A stretch of DNA of 64,000 bases from Lysobacter arvi (GCA_031216755.1 JARUHG010000001.1:1-64000); one strand, 5' to 3'. Positions 17,059 through 26,176 are shown, counted from the stretch's first letter. Numbers and translations are program-made. Notes: generated by a model from the letters alone, not told the origin.

Positions 17059-17064
17059 TATCAT
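17059..17064 (+). promoter_or_regulatory. Possible -10 of fabD
   Basis: TATCAT (5 of 6 to consensus) lies 30 nt before the GTG of fabD. No convincing -35 is present at 16-18 nt upstream. Confidence 0.35.
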
Positions 17065-17094
17065 GCGCACTCTTTTCGCAGGGACCCCCGCCGA

Positions 17095-18051
17095 GTGACC
17101 GATTCCACCGTCCACGACGCTTCGCTGGCCTTCGTGTTTCCCGGCCAAGGTTCGCAGTCGATCGGCATGCTCGCCGAACTGGCCGAACTGCACCCGATCG
17201 TGCGCGAGACCTTCGCTGAGGCCAGCGAGGGTGCCGATGTCGATCTGTGGGCGCTCAGCCAGAGCGGCACGGAAGAGATGCTCAATCGCACCGAATACAC
17301 CCAGCCGGCGTTGCTCGCCGCTGGCGTGGCGGTTTGGCGCGCGTGGCAAGGGCAGGGCGGCACCGCGCCGGCGTGGCTGGCCGGCCACAGCCTGGGCGAG
17401 TACACGGCCCTGGTCGCGGCAGGCGCGCTGACGCTCCGGGACGGCGCGCACCTGGTGCGCCTGCGTGGCCAGCTCATGCAGGACGCGGCTCCCGCTGGTG
17501 TCGGCGCGATGGCCGCGGTGCTGGGCGCCGAGGACGCGCTGGTGCAGGAAGTCTGCGAAGCCGTCTCCGGCACCGAAGTCGTGGTTCCGGCCAACTTCAA
17601 TTCGCCCGGCCAGATCGTCATCGGCGGCCATGCGGCCGCCGTGGACAAGGCCCTGGCGATGCTGGGCGAGCGTGGCGTGCGCAAGGCCGTGAAGCTCGCG
17701 GTCAGCGTTCCTTCGCACACGCCACTGATGCGCGAAGCCGCCAACCGGCTCGCCGAGGCCATGACCGCTCTGTCCTGGCGCATGCCGGACCGCCCCGTCG
17801 TGCAGAACGTCGATGCGCGCGCGCACGAGAGCGTCGACGCGATCCGCGATGCACTCGTACGCCAGCTCTACCTGCCGGTGCAATGGACCGGTTGTGTCCA
17901 GGCGCTCGCAGCGAAGGGCGCGACGCGCATGGCCGAATGCGGCCCGGGCAAGGTGCTGGCCGGCCTGGTCAAGCGCATCGACAAGGGCATCGACGCCCGC
18001 GCGATCGGCGCCGTGGGCGAGTTCGAGACCGCGCTCGCCGAGTGGAAATGA
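17095..18051 (+). CDS. fabD: Malonyl-CoA:ACP transacylase
   Basis: Loads malonyl groups from CoA onto ACP for FabH and FabF. The 318-aa protein has VFPGQGSQ, the nucleophile S99 in GHSLGEY, R124 for malonyl binding, and H208 in PSHTPLM. The GTG at 17095 is the only start that fits the family N-terminus (SLAFVFPGQGS). fabG follows after 75-87 bases. Confidence 0.97.
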   Translation: MTDSTVHDASLAFVFPGQGSQSIGMLAELAELHPIVRETFAEASEGADVDLWALSQSGTEEMLNRTEYTQPALLAAGVAVWRAWQGQGGTAPAWLAGHSLGEYTALVAAGALTLRDGAHLVRLRGQLMQDAAPAGVGAMAAVLGAEDALVQEVCEAVSGTEVVVPANFNSPGQIVIGGHAAAVDKALAMLGERGVRKAVKLAVSVPSHTPLMREAANRLAEAMTALSWRMPDRPVVQNVDARAHESVDAIRDALVRQLYLPVQWTGCVQALAAKGATRMAECGPGKVLAGLVKRIDKGIDARAIGAVGEFETALAEWK

Positions 18052-18138
18052 TCATCGACCTGCACCGGCGCGCATCTGCGTGATGGGCGCCCGTCGCCCG
18101 GCGGCGATGCGCTTGGTGCACTCTCAATGGAGACCTCA

Positions 18139-18882
18139 ATGACCCAGCTTCTCAAAGGTGAAATCGCCTTGGTCACCGGTGCCAGCCGCGGCATCGGCGC
18201 GGCGATCGCCGACGAACTGGCCGCTCAGGGCGCGACGGTGATCGGTACCGCGACCTCGGAAAGCGGCGCGAGCGCGATCGGCGAGCGCCTTGCCGCACAT
18301 GGCAGCCACGGTCGCGTGCTCGACGTCAGCAATGCCGCGTCGATCGAAGCGCTGATCGACGGCATCGGCAAGGACATCGGCCCGATCTCGATCCTGGTCA
18401 ACAATGCCGGCATCACGCGGGACAACCTGCTGATGCGCATGAAGGACGAGGACTGGCAGGCGATCCTCGACACCAATCTCACCAGCGTCTACCGCACGAG
18501 CAAGGCGGTGATGCGTTCGATGATGAAGGCCCGCAAGGGGCGCATCATCAACATCGCTTCGGTGATCGGCGTGACCGGCAATGCCGGCCAGGCCAATTAC
18601 GCCGCGGCCAAGGCCGGCATCATCGCCTTCAGCAAGTCGCTGGCCAAGGAGATCGGCAGCCGGGGCGTCACCGTCAACGTGGTTGCGCCGGGCTTCATCG
18701 ATACCGACATGACCAGATCCCTGCCGGAAGACGCCAAGAACGCGATGCTCGGCCAGATCGCGCTGGGCCGTTTCGGCGAACCGGCCGACATCGCCCGTGC
18801 GGTCGCTTTCCTTGCCGGTCCCTCGGCGGCGTACATCACCGGTGAGACCCTGCACGTCAACGGCGGCATGTACATGCCGTGA
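18139..18882 (+). CDS. fabG: 3-oxoacyl-ACP reductase
   Basis: NADPH-dependent reductase of fatty acid elongation, 247 aa, SDR fold. It has TGASRGIG for cofactor binding, NNAG, and the catalytic S141, Y154 and K158 (YAAAKAG). ATG 18139 is chosen over the in-frame ATG 18127 because GGAG (18129-18132) sits at good distance and the family begins with a few residues before LVTGASRGIG. Confidence 0.97.
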   Translation: MTQLLKGEIALVTGASRGIGAAIADELAAQGATVIGTATSESGASAIGERLAAHGSHGRVLDVSNAASIEALIDGIGKDIGPISILVNNAGITRDNLLMRMKDEDWQAILDTNLTSVYRTSKAVMRSMMKARKGRIINIASVIGVTGNAGQANYAAAKAGIIAFSKSLAKEIGSRGVTVNVVAPGFIDTDMTRSLPEDAKNAMLGQIALGRFGEPADIARAVAFLAGPSAAYITGETLHVNGGMYMP

Positions 18883-18919
18883 GGCGAGCCCAACCGTCCA
18901 CTGTTTCACCTGTAACCGC

Positions 18920-18947
18920 TTGAACATAAAGGGCTTTCGCGTATGCT
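18920..18947 (+). promoter_or_regulatory. Promoter of acpP
   Basis: TTGAAC (18920-18925), 16-nt spacer, TATGCT (18942-18947), about 67 nt before acpP. A separate promoter fits the high ACP demand. A GGGAGGAG Shine-Dalgarno precedes the start. Confidence 0.6.
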
Positions 18948-19013
18948 CGCGATCGTCCTCGATTCAATTAGACTATTCCGTCGAATATCCCGTCCCGGGA
19001 GGAGTGAGAACCC

Positions 19014-19253
19014 ATGAGCAGCATCGAAGAACGCGTCAAGAAGATCGTGGTCGAACAGCTTGGCGTTAAGGAAGAAGAAGTCACCAACAACGCTTCGTTC
19101 GTCGACGACCTCGGCGCGGACTCGCTCGATACCGTCGAGCTGGTGATGGCGCTCGAAGAAGAGTTCGAGTGCGAGATCCCGGACGAAGAGGCCGAGAAGA
19201 TCACCTCGGTGCAGCAGGCGATCGATTACGTGAAGGCTCACGTCAAGAGCTGA
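19014..19253 (+). CDS. acpP: Acyl carrier protein
   Basis: A 79-aa acidic carrier protein of fatty acid and lipid A synthesis. The phosphopantetheine site is S37 in [21 protein letters not shown]. It has the family N-terminus [17 protein letters not shown] and length. It is flanked by fabG and fabF as in most gammaproteobacteria. Confidence 0.98.
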   Translation: MSSIEERVKKIVVEQLGVKEEEVTNNASFVDDLGADSLDTVELVMALEEEFECEIPDEEAEKITSVQQAIDYVKAHVKS

Positions 19254-19346
19254 GCGTTCGTCGCTTGGCGGACGCCGGCCAACCGGTCTGCGTCCGCAAA
19301 AACCAACGCCGAGCTTCGGCGCCTGGTACGTCAGGAAAATCAGACC

Positions 19347-19367
19347 GGGGCCGCACATCGCGGCCCC
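19347..19367 (+). terminator. Possible weak terminator or attenuator before fabF
   Basis: GGGGCCGC-ACATC-GCGGCCCC lies in the 165-bp acpP-fabF gap and is followed by GTGTCTT, not a clean U-run. It may end part of the abundant acpP transcripts while letting some read into fabF. Confidence 0.45.
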
Positions 19368-19418
19368 GTGTCTTATCAGCCGGTCTATACGCCGGCGTAG
19401 TGTCAGACGGAGTGTTTC

Positions 19419-20660
19419 ATGTCCAACAACCGACGCGTAGTCGTGACCGGCCTGGGCGCGGTGTCGCCGCTGGGCAACGACGTCGCCAGCACCTGGGACG
19501 GCATCGTCAACGGTCGCTCCGGCATCGGCCCGATCACCCATTTCGACGCCTCCAGCTTCACCACCCGCATCGCGGGTGAGGTACGCGACTTCGACATCAC
19601 CCAGTGGGTGAACCCGAAGGACGCCAAGAAGATGGAGGAGTTCATCCATTACGGCGTGGCCGCGTCGCTCATGGCGCTGAAGGACGCCGACCTCACCGTC
19701 GACGAATCCAATGCCGAGCGCATCGGTGCGCTGATCGGCTCCGGCATCGGCGGCCTGCTCGGCATCGAAGAGCAGACCATCAAGTACCACGACGGGGGCC
19801 CGCGCAAGGTCTCGCCGTTCTACGTGCCCAGCACGATCATCAACATGCTGCCCGGCCAGGTGTCGCTGCTGACCGGCATCAAGGGCCCGAACTTCTCGGC
19901 CGTCTCGGCCTGCGCCACCGCCAACCATTCCATCGGCATGGCGATGCGCATGATCCAGTACGGCGACGCCGATGTGATGGTCGCCGGTGGCGCGGAGCGC
20001 GGTTCGTCGCCGACGTCGGTCGCCGGGTTCTGCTCGATGAAGGCGATGTCCACCCGGAACGACGATCCGACGCACGCCTCGCGTCCGTGGGACAAGGACC
20101 GTGACGGCTTCGTGCTCGGCGACGGTGCCGGCATCCTGATCCTGGAAGAGTACGAGCACGCCAAGGCGCGTGGCGCCCGCATCTATTGCGAACTCGCGGG
20201 CTTCGGTGCGAGCTCCGACGCCTTCCACATGACCGCGCCCAGCGAGAATGGCGAAGGCCCGGCGCGTTGCATGGTCGCGGCGATGAAGGACGCGCGCATC
20301 AACCCGGAGGACGTGGCCTACCTCAACGCACACGGCACTTCGACGCCGCTGGGCGACCTCGCCGAAACCCTCGCCATCAAGCGCGCGCTGGGCGACCACG
20401 CGTACAGGACGATGGTCAGCTCCACCAAGTCGATGACCGGCCATCTGCTCGGCGCGGCCGGCGGCGTGGAGGCGATCTTCTCGGTGCTGGCGCTGCACCA
20501 CGGCATCATCCCGCCGACCATCAACCTGTTCGAAGCGGGCGAGGGTTGCGATCTGGACTACGTGCCGAACGTGGCACGCGAAAAGAAGATCGACGTCGCG
20601 ATGTCGAACGGATTCGGTTTCGGCGGCACCAACGGCACGCTGGTGTTCAAGCGCGCCTGA
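19419..20660 (+). CDS. fabF: Beta-ketoacyl-ACP synthase II
   Basis: Elongating condensing enzyme, 413 aa. The Cys-His-His triad is C165 (AVSACATANHS), H305 (NAHGTSTPLGD) and H342 (MTGHLLGAAGG). The C-terminus SNGFGFGGTNGTLVFKR is typical. It closes the fab cluster and is followed by a strong terminator. Confidence 0.97.
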   Translation: MSNNRRVVVTGLGAVSPLGNDVASTWDGIVNGRSGIGPITHFDASSFTTRIAGEVRDFDITQWVNPKDAKKMEEFIHYGVAASLMALKDADLTVDESNAERIGALIGSGIGGLLGIEEQTIKYHDGGPRKVSPFYVPSTIINMLPGQVSLLTGIKGPNFSAVSACATANHSIGMAMRMIQYGDADVMVAGGAERGSSPTSVAGFCSMKAMSTRNDDPTHASRPWDKDRDGFVLGDGAGILILEEYEHAKARGARIYCELAGFGASSDAFHMTAPSENGEGPARCMVAAMKDARINPEDVAYLNAHGTSTPLGDLAETLAIKRALGDHAYRTMVSSTKSMTGHLLGAAGGVEAIFSVLALHHGIIPPTINLFEAGEGCDLDYVPNVAREKKIDVAMSNGFGFGGTNGTLVFKRA

Positions 20661-20689
20661 TTGCGATTGCGACACATCGCGCGTTTCAC

Positions 20690-20719
20690 ACGGTCCCCGC
20701 TTTTGCGGGGACCGTTGTT
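20690..20719 (+). terminator. Rho-independent terminator after fabF
   Basis: ACGGTCCCCGC-TTTT-GCGGGGACCGT, then TGTTT. An 11-bp perfect stem 29 nt after the fabF stop. The following 220 bases hold a CTCATCCCAACCCTCTCC-type repeat and a CTTCCGGAAG palindrome but no gene. Confidence 0.88.
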
Positions 20720-20928
20720 TATGCAGTTCTCCAGGCGACGGCCTTCTCCCTCGCGGCGACCGTAGCGGTGCAGAGCCAGTAAGGTGCCGGCACTCGGATG
20801 AGGCTCCCACAGAGCCTTCCGGAAGCGGCCCTCATCCCAACCCTCTCCAGGGAGCCGGGAGGGGCTTCCGGAGAGCGGACGCGCCATTCCGCCTGAGGGG
20901 AGCGAGATCACTTCGCAGCCCAATAGCG

Positions 20929-20934
20929 GACAAT
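20929..20934 (+). promoter_or_regulatory. -10-like element of pabB, leaderless type
   Basis: GACAAT followed by 6 nt and the pabB ATG at 20941. There is no Shine-Dalgarno. It follows the fabF terminator, so a new promoter is required here, which supports the reading. It would drive the whole pabB-to-pilZ chain. Confidence 0.55.
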
Positions 20935-20940
20935 GTCGCC

Positions 20941-22308
20941 ATGCTAGTGACCCATCCGCTGCCCGCTTCCTTCGACCTGCTCGCGCTCCAGCGCCTGGCG
21001 CGCTCGCGCTATCCGATGCTGCTGGAGTCCAGTGCGCACGGCACCGCCCAGGGACGCTGGGATCTGCTGATGGTCGCCGGGACGGCGCAACTCCGCCTCG
21101 ATCCGGACGCTGTCGTGCGGGATGAAACCAACGTCGATGTCGGCAGCGATTTCTTCGCAGCCCTCGACGCGCGCTGGCAAGCCGAGCGGGTCCCGCGCGA
21201 CGAACCGCGCTGGCCGTTCCGCGGCGGCTGGGCGCTGCTGTTCGGCTACGAGGCGGCGGCGCAGGTCGAACCGATCCTGACGCTTCCGCGCGCGCAGGGC
21301 GGGCTGCCGGTGGCGCTCGCCTTGCGTTGCCCGGCGGCGGTGCTGCGCGACCACACGAGCGGCGAGTGCGTGCTCGTGACCGAAGTCGGCCACGAAGCGC
21401 TGCGCGATGTCGTCCTCGACGACCTCGAACGTCTTGCCGCGCAACCGCCCCTGCCGGCATGGCGCCCACCGCAGGGGTTGGAAGAAGACGAACCCGAACG
21501 CTTCACCGACGGCGTGCGCCGCGTGCTCGACTATCTGGCCGCCGGCGACGTGTTCCAGGCCAACCTGTCGCGCGGCTGGCGCGCGCGGTTCGATCGCGAC
21601 GTAGAGCCTGCCGAACTGTTCCAGCGGTTGCGCGAGAACAATCCGGCGCCGTTCGCGGGCGTGTTCGCCGGCGACGATTGGGCCGTCGTCAGCGCCTCGC
21701 CGGAGCGCCTGGTGTCCGTGCGCGGCGACGTCGTCGAGACGCGCCCGATCGCCGGCACGCGACCGCGGTTTGCCGGCGACGACGATGCGGCCCGCATCCG
21801 CGAACTCGTCGGCCATCCGAAGGAACGCGCCGAACACGTGATGCTGATCGACCTCGAGCGCAACGACCTGGGGCGCGTCTGTACGGCGGGCAGCGTCGAG
21901 GTCGACGAACTGATGACGGTCGAGAGCTACGCCCACGTGCACCATATCGCCAGCAACGTGCGTGGGCGCTTGCGCGCCGATGCCACGCCGGGGCAGGTGA
22001 TCCGCGCGGTGTTTCCGGGCGGCACCATCACCGGCTGTCCGAAGGTGCGGTGCATGCAGATCATCGCGGAACTCGAAGGCGTCGGCCGCGGCGCTTACAC
22101 CGGTGCCATGGGCTGGCTCAACCGCGACGGCGATCTCGACCTCAACATCCTGATCCGCAGCGCCGAACTCGAAGCTTCGTCCGATGGTGCGACGCTGCGG
22201 TTCCGCACCGGCGCCGGCATCGTGGCCGATTCCGATCCGGAAAAGGAACTCGATGAAACCCGCGCCAAGGCGCGCGGCATGCTCCGCGCGCTCGGAGCGG
22301 CCGGATGA
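20941..22308 (+). CDS. pabB: Aminodeoxychorismate synthase component I
   Basis: Chorismate-utilising enzyme that makes 4-amino-4-deoxychorismate for folate. The 455-aa protein has the MST-fold signatures FQANLSRGWRARF, AEHVMLIDLERNDLGRV, HHIASNVRGRL and FPGGTITGCPKVRCMQII. The active-site strand reads P269-I-A271-G-T, whereas E. coli PabB has lysine (PIKGT). Assignment as PabB over TrpE rests on the adjacent pabC and folate-type context. No pabA is in the window. pabC overlaps by 4 bases. Confidence 0.88.
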   Translation: MLVTHPLPASFDLLALQRLARSRYPMLLESSAHGTAQGRWDLLMVAGTAQLRLDPDAVVRDETNVDVGSDFFAALDARWQAERVPRDEPRWPFRGGWALLFGYEAAAQVEPILTLPRAQGGLPVALALRCPAAVLRDHTSGECVLVTEVGHEALRDVVLDDLERLAAQPPLPAWRPPQGLEEDEPERFTDGVRRVLDYLAAGDVFQANLSRGWRARFDRDVEPAELFQRLRENNPAPFAGVFAGDDWAVVSASPERLVSVRGDVVETRPIAGTRPRFAGDDDAARIRELVGHPKERAEHVMLIDLERNDLGRVCTAGSVEVDELMTVESYAHVHHIASNVRGRLRADATPGQVIRAVFPGGTITGCPKVRCMQIIAELEGVGRGAYTGAMGWLNRDGDLDLNILIRSAELEASSDGATLRFRTGAGIVADSDPEKELDETRAKARGMLRALGAAG

Positions 22309-23120
22309 GCGTGCGGCACTTCCTCGGCGGCGACGCGTTGCCGCACACGCCCGACCACGATCGCGGCCTCGCGTACGGCGACGGGGTGTTCGAGACGATG
22401 CGTGCTCACGGAGGTGTCGTGCACTGGTGGCCCGCGCACTGGCGGCGCCTGGAGCGCGGCGCGTCAGCGCTCGCGCTGACATTGCCGCAACAGGCGCGCG
22501 TGCAGCGCGAAGCCGAGGCATTGCTCGACGGTGCCGACGGCGTGCTCAAGCTCGTCGTCACGCGCGGCGTCGGCGGGCGCGGCTACGCGCCGTTCGACGC
22601 GTCGACGCCGCACTGGATCCTGTCGCGGCATGCGCTTCCGCCATCGCCTCCGTCGGAAGGCGTGAGTCTGAGGTGGTGCGACCTGCGCCTGGCCGTGCAG
22701 CCGGCTCTGGCGGGCATCAAGCACTGCAACCGGCTCGAACAGGTGCTGGCGCGTGCGGAATGGCGCGATGCCGCCATCCACGAAGGCCTGATGCGCAGCA
22801 CCGAAGGCGATGTGGTCGGCGCCACCGCCGCCAACCTGTTCGTGCTGCATGACGGCCGCTGGACGACCCCCGCGGTGGACCGTTGCGGCATCGCCGGCGT
22901 CTGTCGCGAATGGGCCATCGACGCGCTCCAGGCGCGGCAGGCCCGCCTGGCTGTGACCGAGGTCGAAGCGGCCGAGGCCGTTTTCCTGTGCAATGCCGTG
23001 CGCGGTATCCTGCCGGTGGCGCGGCTCGGCGCTCGCCAATGGCGACCGCACCCGCAGGTAGCGCAACTTCGCCGCCGGCTCGCCGCCGAGCATCCCGCAT
23101 TCGCCACGGAGGTTGCGTGA
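22305..23120 (+). CDS. pabC: Aminodeoxychorismate lyase
   Basis: PLP-dependent fold-type IV enzyme that releases pyruvate from aminodeoxychorismate to give p-aminobenzoate. The 271-aa protein has RGLAYGDGVFETM, the PLP lysine K139 in LAGIKHCNRLEQV, and the EGDVVGATAANLF phosphate-binding block. Its ATG overlaps the pabB stop (ATGA) and its stop overlaps the mltG GTG. Confidence 0.92.
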   Translation: MSVRHFLGGDALPHTPDHDRGLAYGDGVFETMRAHGGVVHWWPAHWRRLERGASALALTLPQQARVQREAEALLDGADGVLKLVVTRGVGGRGYAPFDASTPHWILSRHALPPSPPSEGVSLRWCDLRLAVQPALAGIKHCNRLEQVLARAEWRDAAIHEGLMRSTEGDVVGATAANLFVLHDGRWTTPAVDRCGIAGVCREWAIDALQARQARLAVTEVEAAEAVFLCNAVRGILPVARLGARQWRPHPQVAQLRRRLAAEHPAFATEVA

Positions 23121-24199
23121 GTCGCAAATCTGGACGCCGCCTGGGCGGCTTCTTGTTCGTGCTGCTTTTGATCGCCGCCGGTGTCGGCGCATACCTGTGG
23201 CAGCGCTACAACAGCTTCGCCGACGCCCCGTTGGCGGGGCTGCGGGCCGGCGAGAGCCTGGTCGTCGAACGCGGCGACTCGCTGCCGGTCATCGTGCGCA
23301 AGCTGCGCGAGGCAGGCGTGCGGCAGGGCCAACTGGTCGAATGGCGCGCGCTGGCGCGCCAACTGGGCGCGGCCGGCAAGTTGCAGGTGGGCGAGTACGC
23401 GCTCGAACCCGGCACATCGCCGCGCGAACTGCTCACCGCGATGCGCGACGGCAAGGTCGTGCGTCGCCGCTTCACCATCGTCGAAGGCTGGAACATCCGC
23501 GAACTGCGTGCGGCGCTGGCAAGGGCGAAGGAACTGGCGCAGGAAACCGCCGCTCTGGACGATGCCGCGCTGATGAAGGCGCTTGGCCAACCGGGCCAGC
23601 ATCCCGAAGGCCGCTTCCTGCCGGAAACGTATCTGTTCACGCGCGGCGACAGCGATCTCGACGTGCTCAAGCGCGCGCACGAGGCGATGGACAGGGCGCT
23701 GGCCGCCGCCTGGGAACGCCGCGTTCCGGACAGTGTGCTGAAGACGCCCGACGAGATGCTGGTGCTGGCGTCCATCGTGGAGAAGGAAACCGGCATTGCC
23801 GAGGAGCGTCCGCGCATCGCCGGGCTGTTCGAGCGCCGGCTGCAGATCGGCATGCGCCTGCAGACCGACCCGACCGTGATCTACGGCCTGGGCACGAATT
23901 ACGACGGCAACCTGCGCAAGGTCCACCTCACCACCGACACGCCGTACAACACCTATACGCGCACCGGTCTGCCGCCGACGCCGATCGCGATGCCCGGCGC
24001 CGACGCGCTGCAGGCGGTCGCGCGTCCGCAGCGCGGCGAGGAACTGTATTTCGTCGCGGTGGGCGATGGCAGCGGACGGCACCTGTTCGCGCGCACGCTG
24101 GCCGAACACGAGGCGAACGTGCAGCGTTACCTGCAGAAATACCGGCAGGCGCGTGCCGCGGAATCGGCCGCCGGCGCGCAGGCGCAGGAGCGGCAATGA
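23117..24199 (+). CDS. mltG: Endolytic murein transglycosylase MltG
   Basis: Inner-membrane lytic transglycosylase that cuts nascent glycan strands. The 360-aa protein has an N-terminal helix (FLFVLLLIAAGVGAYLW), a LysM-like region and the YceG core with the catalytic Glu in LASIVEKETG and the QTDPTVIYGL and YNTYTRTGLPPTPI blocks. GTG 23117 is supported by GGAGG 5-9 nt upstream and by the signal anchor directly after. It overlaps pabC by 4 bases and tmk by 4 bases. Confidence 0.95.
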   Translation: MSRKSGRRLGGFLFVLLLIAAGVGAYLWQRYNSFADAPLAGLRAGESLVVERGDSLPVIVRKLREAGVRQGQLVEWRALARQLGAAGKLQVGEYALEPGTSPRELLTAMRDGKVVRRRFTIVEGWNIRELRAALARAKELAQETAALDDAALMKALGQPGQHPEGRFLPETYLFTRGDSDLDVLKRAHEAMDRALAAAWERRVPDSVLKTPDEMLVLASIVEKETGIAEERPRIAGLFERRLQIGMRLQTDPTVIYGLGTNYDGNLRKVHLTTDTPYNTYTRTGLPPTPIAMPGADALQAVARPQRGEELYFVAVGDGSGRHLFARTLAEHEANVQRYLQKYRQARAAESAAGAQAQERQ

Positions 24200-24834
24200 C
24201 GCTTCGTTCGTACCCGCGCTTCATTACGCTCGAAGGCGGCGAGGGCGCCGGCAAGTCGACCGTGCTCACGGCATTGCGCGACGTGCTCGCGAGCCAGGCG
24301 CACGACCTCGTGGTCACCCGCGAGCCCGGCGGCACGCCGCTGGCCGAGCAGATCCGTGGCCTGCTGCTCGACACGCATCACGAGCCGCCGACGACCGAAG
24401 CCGAACTGCTGCTGGTCTTCGCCGCGCGCGCGCAGCACGTGCGCGAGACGATCGTGCCGGCGCTGGAGCGCGGCGCATGGGTGATCAGCGACCGCTTCAC
24501 CGACGCCAGCTATGCCTACCAGGGCACGGCGCGCGGCGGCGATATGGCGTTCATCGGCGAACTCGAGCGTCGCGTGGTCGGCATCGCGCCGGGCATGACG
24601 CTGCTGCTCGACGTGCCGGTGGCGGTCGGCCTGCAGCGCGCGCGGGGGCGCGGTGCCGCGGATCGCATCGAAGCCGAGCGCGAGGATTTCTTCGAACGCG
24701 TGCGCGAAGGCTACCTCGCCCGTGCGAAGGCCGAACCCGCGCGCTTCCGCGTGATCGACGCCACCCAGCCGGCACAAGACGTCGCAACGCAGGCGGTCGC
24801 GCACCTGCGCGAGTGGATCGGGGCGAACGCATGA
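24196..24834 (+). CDS. tmk: Thymidylate kinase
   Basis: Phosphorylates dTMP to dTDP, 212 aa. P-loop EGGEGAGKST (residues 13-22), the DRX motif ISDRFTDASYAYQG, and the lid RARGRGAADRIEAE (arginines in the lid, E. coli type). It starts within the mltG stop (ATGA) and ends within the holB start (ATGA). Confidence 0.97.
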   Translation: MTLRSYPRFITLEGGEGAGKSTVLTALRDVLASQAHDLVVTREPGGTPLAEQIRGLLLDTHHEPPTTEAELLLVFAARAQHVRETIVPALERGAWVISDRFTDASYAYQGTARGGDMAFIGELERRVVGIAPGMTLLLDVPVAVGLQRARGRGAADRIEAEREDFFERVREGYLARAKAEPARFRVIDATQPAQDVATQAVAHLREWIGANA

Positions 24835-25811
24835 CCGCGAACCTGGGCAGCTTCGCACCGTGGCAGCAGCGCGTGTACGAGCAGGCCGTCGCCGCGCTCG
24901 ACGCCGGACGGCTTGCGCACGGATTGCTGTTCTGCGGTCCTGCGAAGCTCGGCAAGCGGGCCGTCGCCGAACGACTCGCGCGACGCGTGCTCTGCCAGCA
25001 ACCGCTCGCGGGCGGCGAACCCTGCGGCACGTGCCGCAGTTGTCACCTGATCGACGCCGGCACGCACCCGGATTACCACGTCGTCTCGTTCGTGCCGAAC
25101 AAGGAAGGCACGCGGTTGCGCACGGAGATCGTGATCGAGCAGATCCGTGAGCTGTCCGAACAACTCTCGCTCACGCCGCAATACGGCGGGGCACAGGTGG
25201 CGATCCTCGATCCGGCCGAGGCGATCAACAATGCCGCCGGCAACGCGCTGCTCAAGACGCTGGAAGAACCCGTGCCGGGGCGCTACCTGTGGCTGGTGAG
25301 CGCGCATCCGGCACGGCTGTCCGCGACCATCCGCAGCCGCTGCCAGCGGTACGAGTTCCGCCTGCCGCCGCACGAGGAAGCGCTGGCCTGGCTGCGCGCC
25401 TGCGGTCACGCAGAGACGGCCGCACGCGAGGCGCTGGACGCCGCTCGCGGACATCCGGGGCTGGCGAACGAATGGCTCGAAACCGACGGCCTGAAGTTGC
25501 GCCGCGATGTGGCCGCCGACCTCGCGAAGCTGAGCCGGGGCGATGCCGGCGCCGTCGAGGTCGCCCAGCGCTGGGTCCAGGATGAACAGGCCGCGATGCG
25601 CCTGCGTCACGCGGCGGACCTCGCGCTGGCGGAGGCCGCCGGCTTGACCGACCCGATGCGAACGCGCAGTCTGGCCGCGTGGTTCGATCAGGCGAACCGG
25701 ACCCGGGATCTGCTGCGCACCACCGTGCGCGCGGACCTTGCGGTCACCGAATTGTTGCTGGCCTGGCGCGGCGCGAACGGCGCCCAGGCTTCAGGGGGAA
25801 GCAGGAGATGA
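24831..25811 (+). CDS. holB: DNA polymerase III subunit delta prime
   Basis: Clamp-loader subunit, 326 aa. The degenerate P-loop (GPAKLGKRAVAE) shows it is the non-ATPase delta prime. A zinc module (CQQPLAGGEPCGTCRSCHLID) and the SRC arginine-finger motif (TIRSRCQRYEF) are intact. ATG 24831 overlaps the tmk stop, and the holB stop overlaps the pilZ ATG. Confidence 0.95.
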   Translation: MTANLGSFAPWQQRVYEQAVAALDAGRLAHGLLFCGPAKLGKRAVAERLARRVLCQQPLAGGEPCGTCRSCHLIDAGTHPDYHVVSFVPNKEGTRLRTEIVIEQIRELSEQLSLTPQYGGAQVAILDPAEAINNAAGNALLKTLEEPVPGRYLWLVSAHPARLSATIRSRCQRYEFRLPPHEEALAWLRACGHAETAAREALDAARGHPGLANEWLETDGLKLRRDVAADLAKLSRGDAGAVEVAQRWVQDEQAAMRLRHAADLALAEAAGLTDPMRTRSLAAWFDQANRTRDLLRTTVRADLAVTELLLAWRGANGAQASGGSRR

Positions 25812-26173
25812 GCGGTATGAACGCAGCGGGCGGCGCGCGCCAGGGCATCCTGTCGTGCGCGATCAAGGACAAGGCGCAGCTTTACAGCGCGTACATGCCG
25901 TTCCTCAAGAGCGGCGGCATCTTCGTGCCCACGCCCAAGCGCTATTTCCTCGGCGACGAGGTCTTCCTGCTGCTGACGCTGCCCGAGTCGAACGAGCGCC
26001 TTCCGGTCGCCGGCAAGGTCGTCTGGGTGACGCCGGTGGGCGCGCAGGGCAATCGTCCGGCCGGCATCGGCGTGCAGTTCGCCGACAGCGCCGAAGGCGA
26101 GACGGTGAAGGGCAAGATCGAGGCGCTGCTCGCCGGCACGCTCGCGGCGGAACGGCCGACGCATACGATGTAA
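25808..26173 (+). CDS. pilZ: Type IV pilus assembly protein PilZ
   Basis: A 121-aa PilZ-domain protein needed for type IV pilus assembly. It lacks the c-di-GMP signature (RxxxR and D/NxSxxG), as expected for PilZ proper, which in Xanthomonas acts by contacting PilB and the EAL domain of FimX. Visible blocks are LSCAIKDKAQLYSAYMPFLKSGGIFVPT and PVAGKVVWVTPVGAQGNRPAGIGVQF. Its position after holB is conserved in gammaproteobacteria. Confidence 0.93.
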   Translation: MSGMNAAGGARQGILSCAIKDKAQLYSAYMPFLKSGGIFVPTPKRYFLGDEVFLLLTLPESNERLPVAGKVVWVTPVGAQGNRPAGIGVQFADSAEGETVKGKIEALLAGTLAAERPTHTM

Positions 26174-26176
26174 CGC

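Larger units (their letters stand above)
16705..17094. other. Intergenic region fabH-fabD, no gene seen
   Basis: About 390 bases with no supportable reading frame. It holds an interrupted palindrome GTGTCAC-N14-GTGACAC at 16811-16838 and a -10-like TATCAT at 17059-17064, 30 nt before the fabD start. The size and the palindrome suggest a regulated promoter region for fabD-fabG. Confidence 0.5.

Noticed and set aside
20720-20928. Mobile element or gene in the fabF-pabB gap
   Set aside because: Only a CTCATCCCAACCC-type intergenic repeat and a short palindrome are visible; no terminal repeats, transposase or reading frame.
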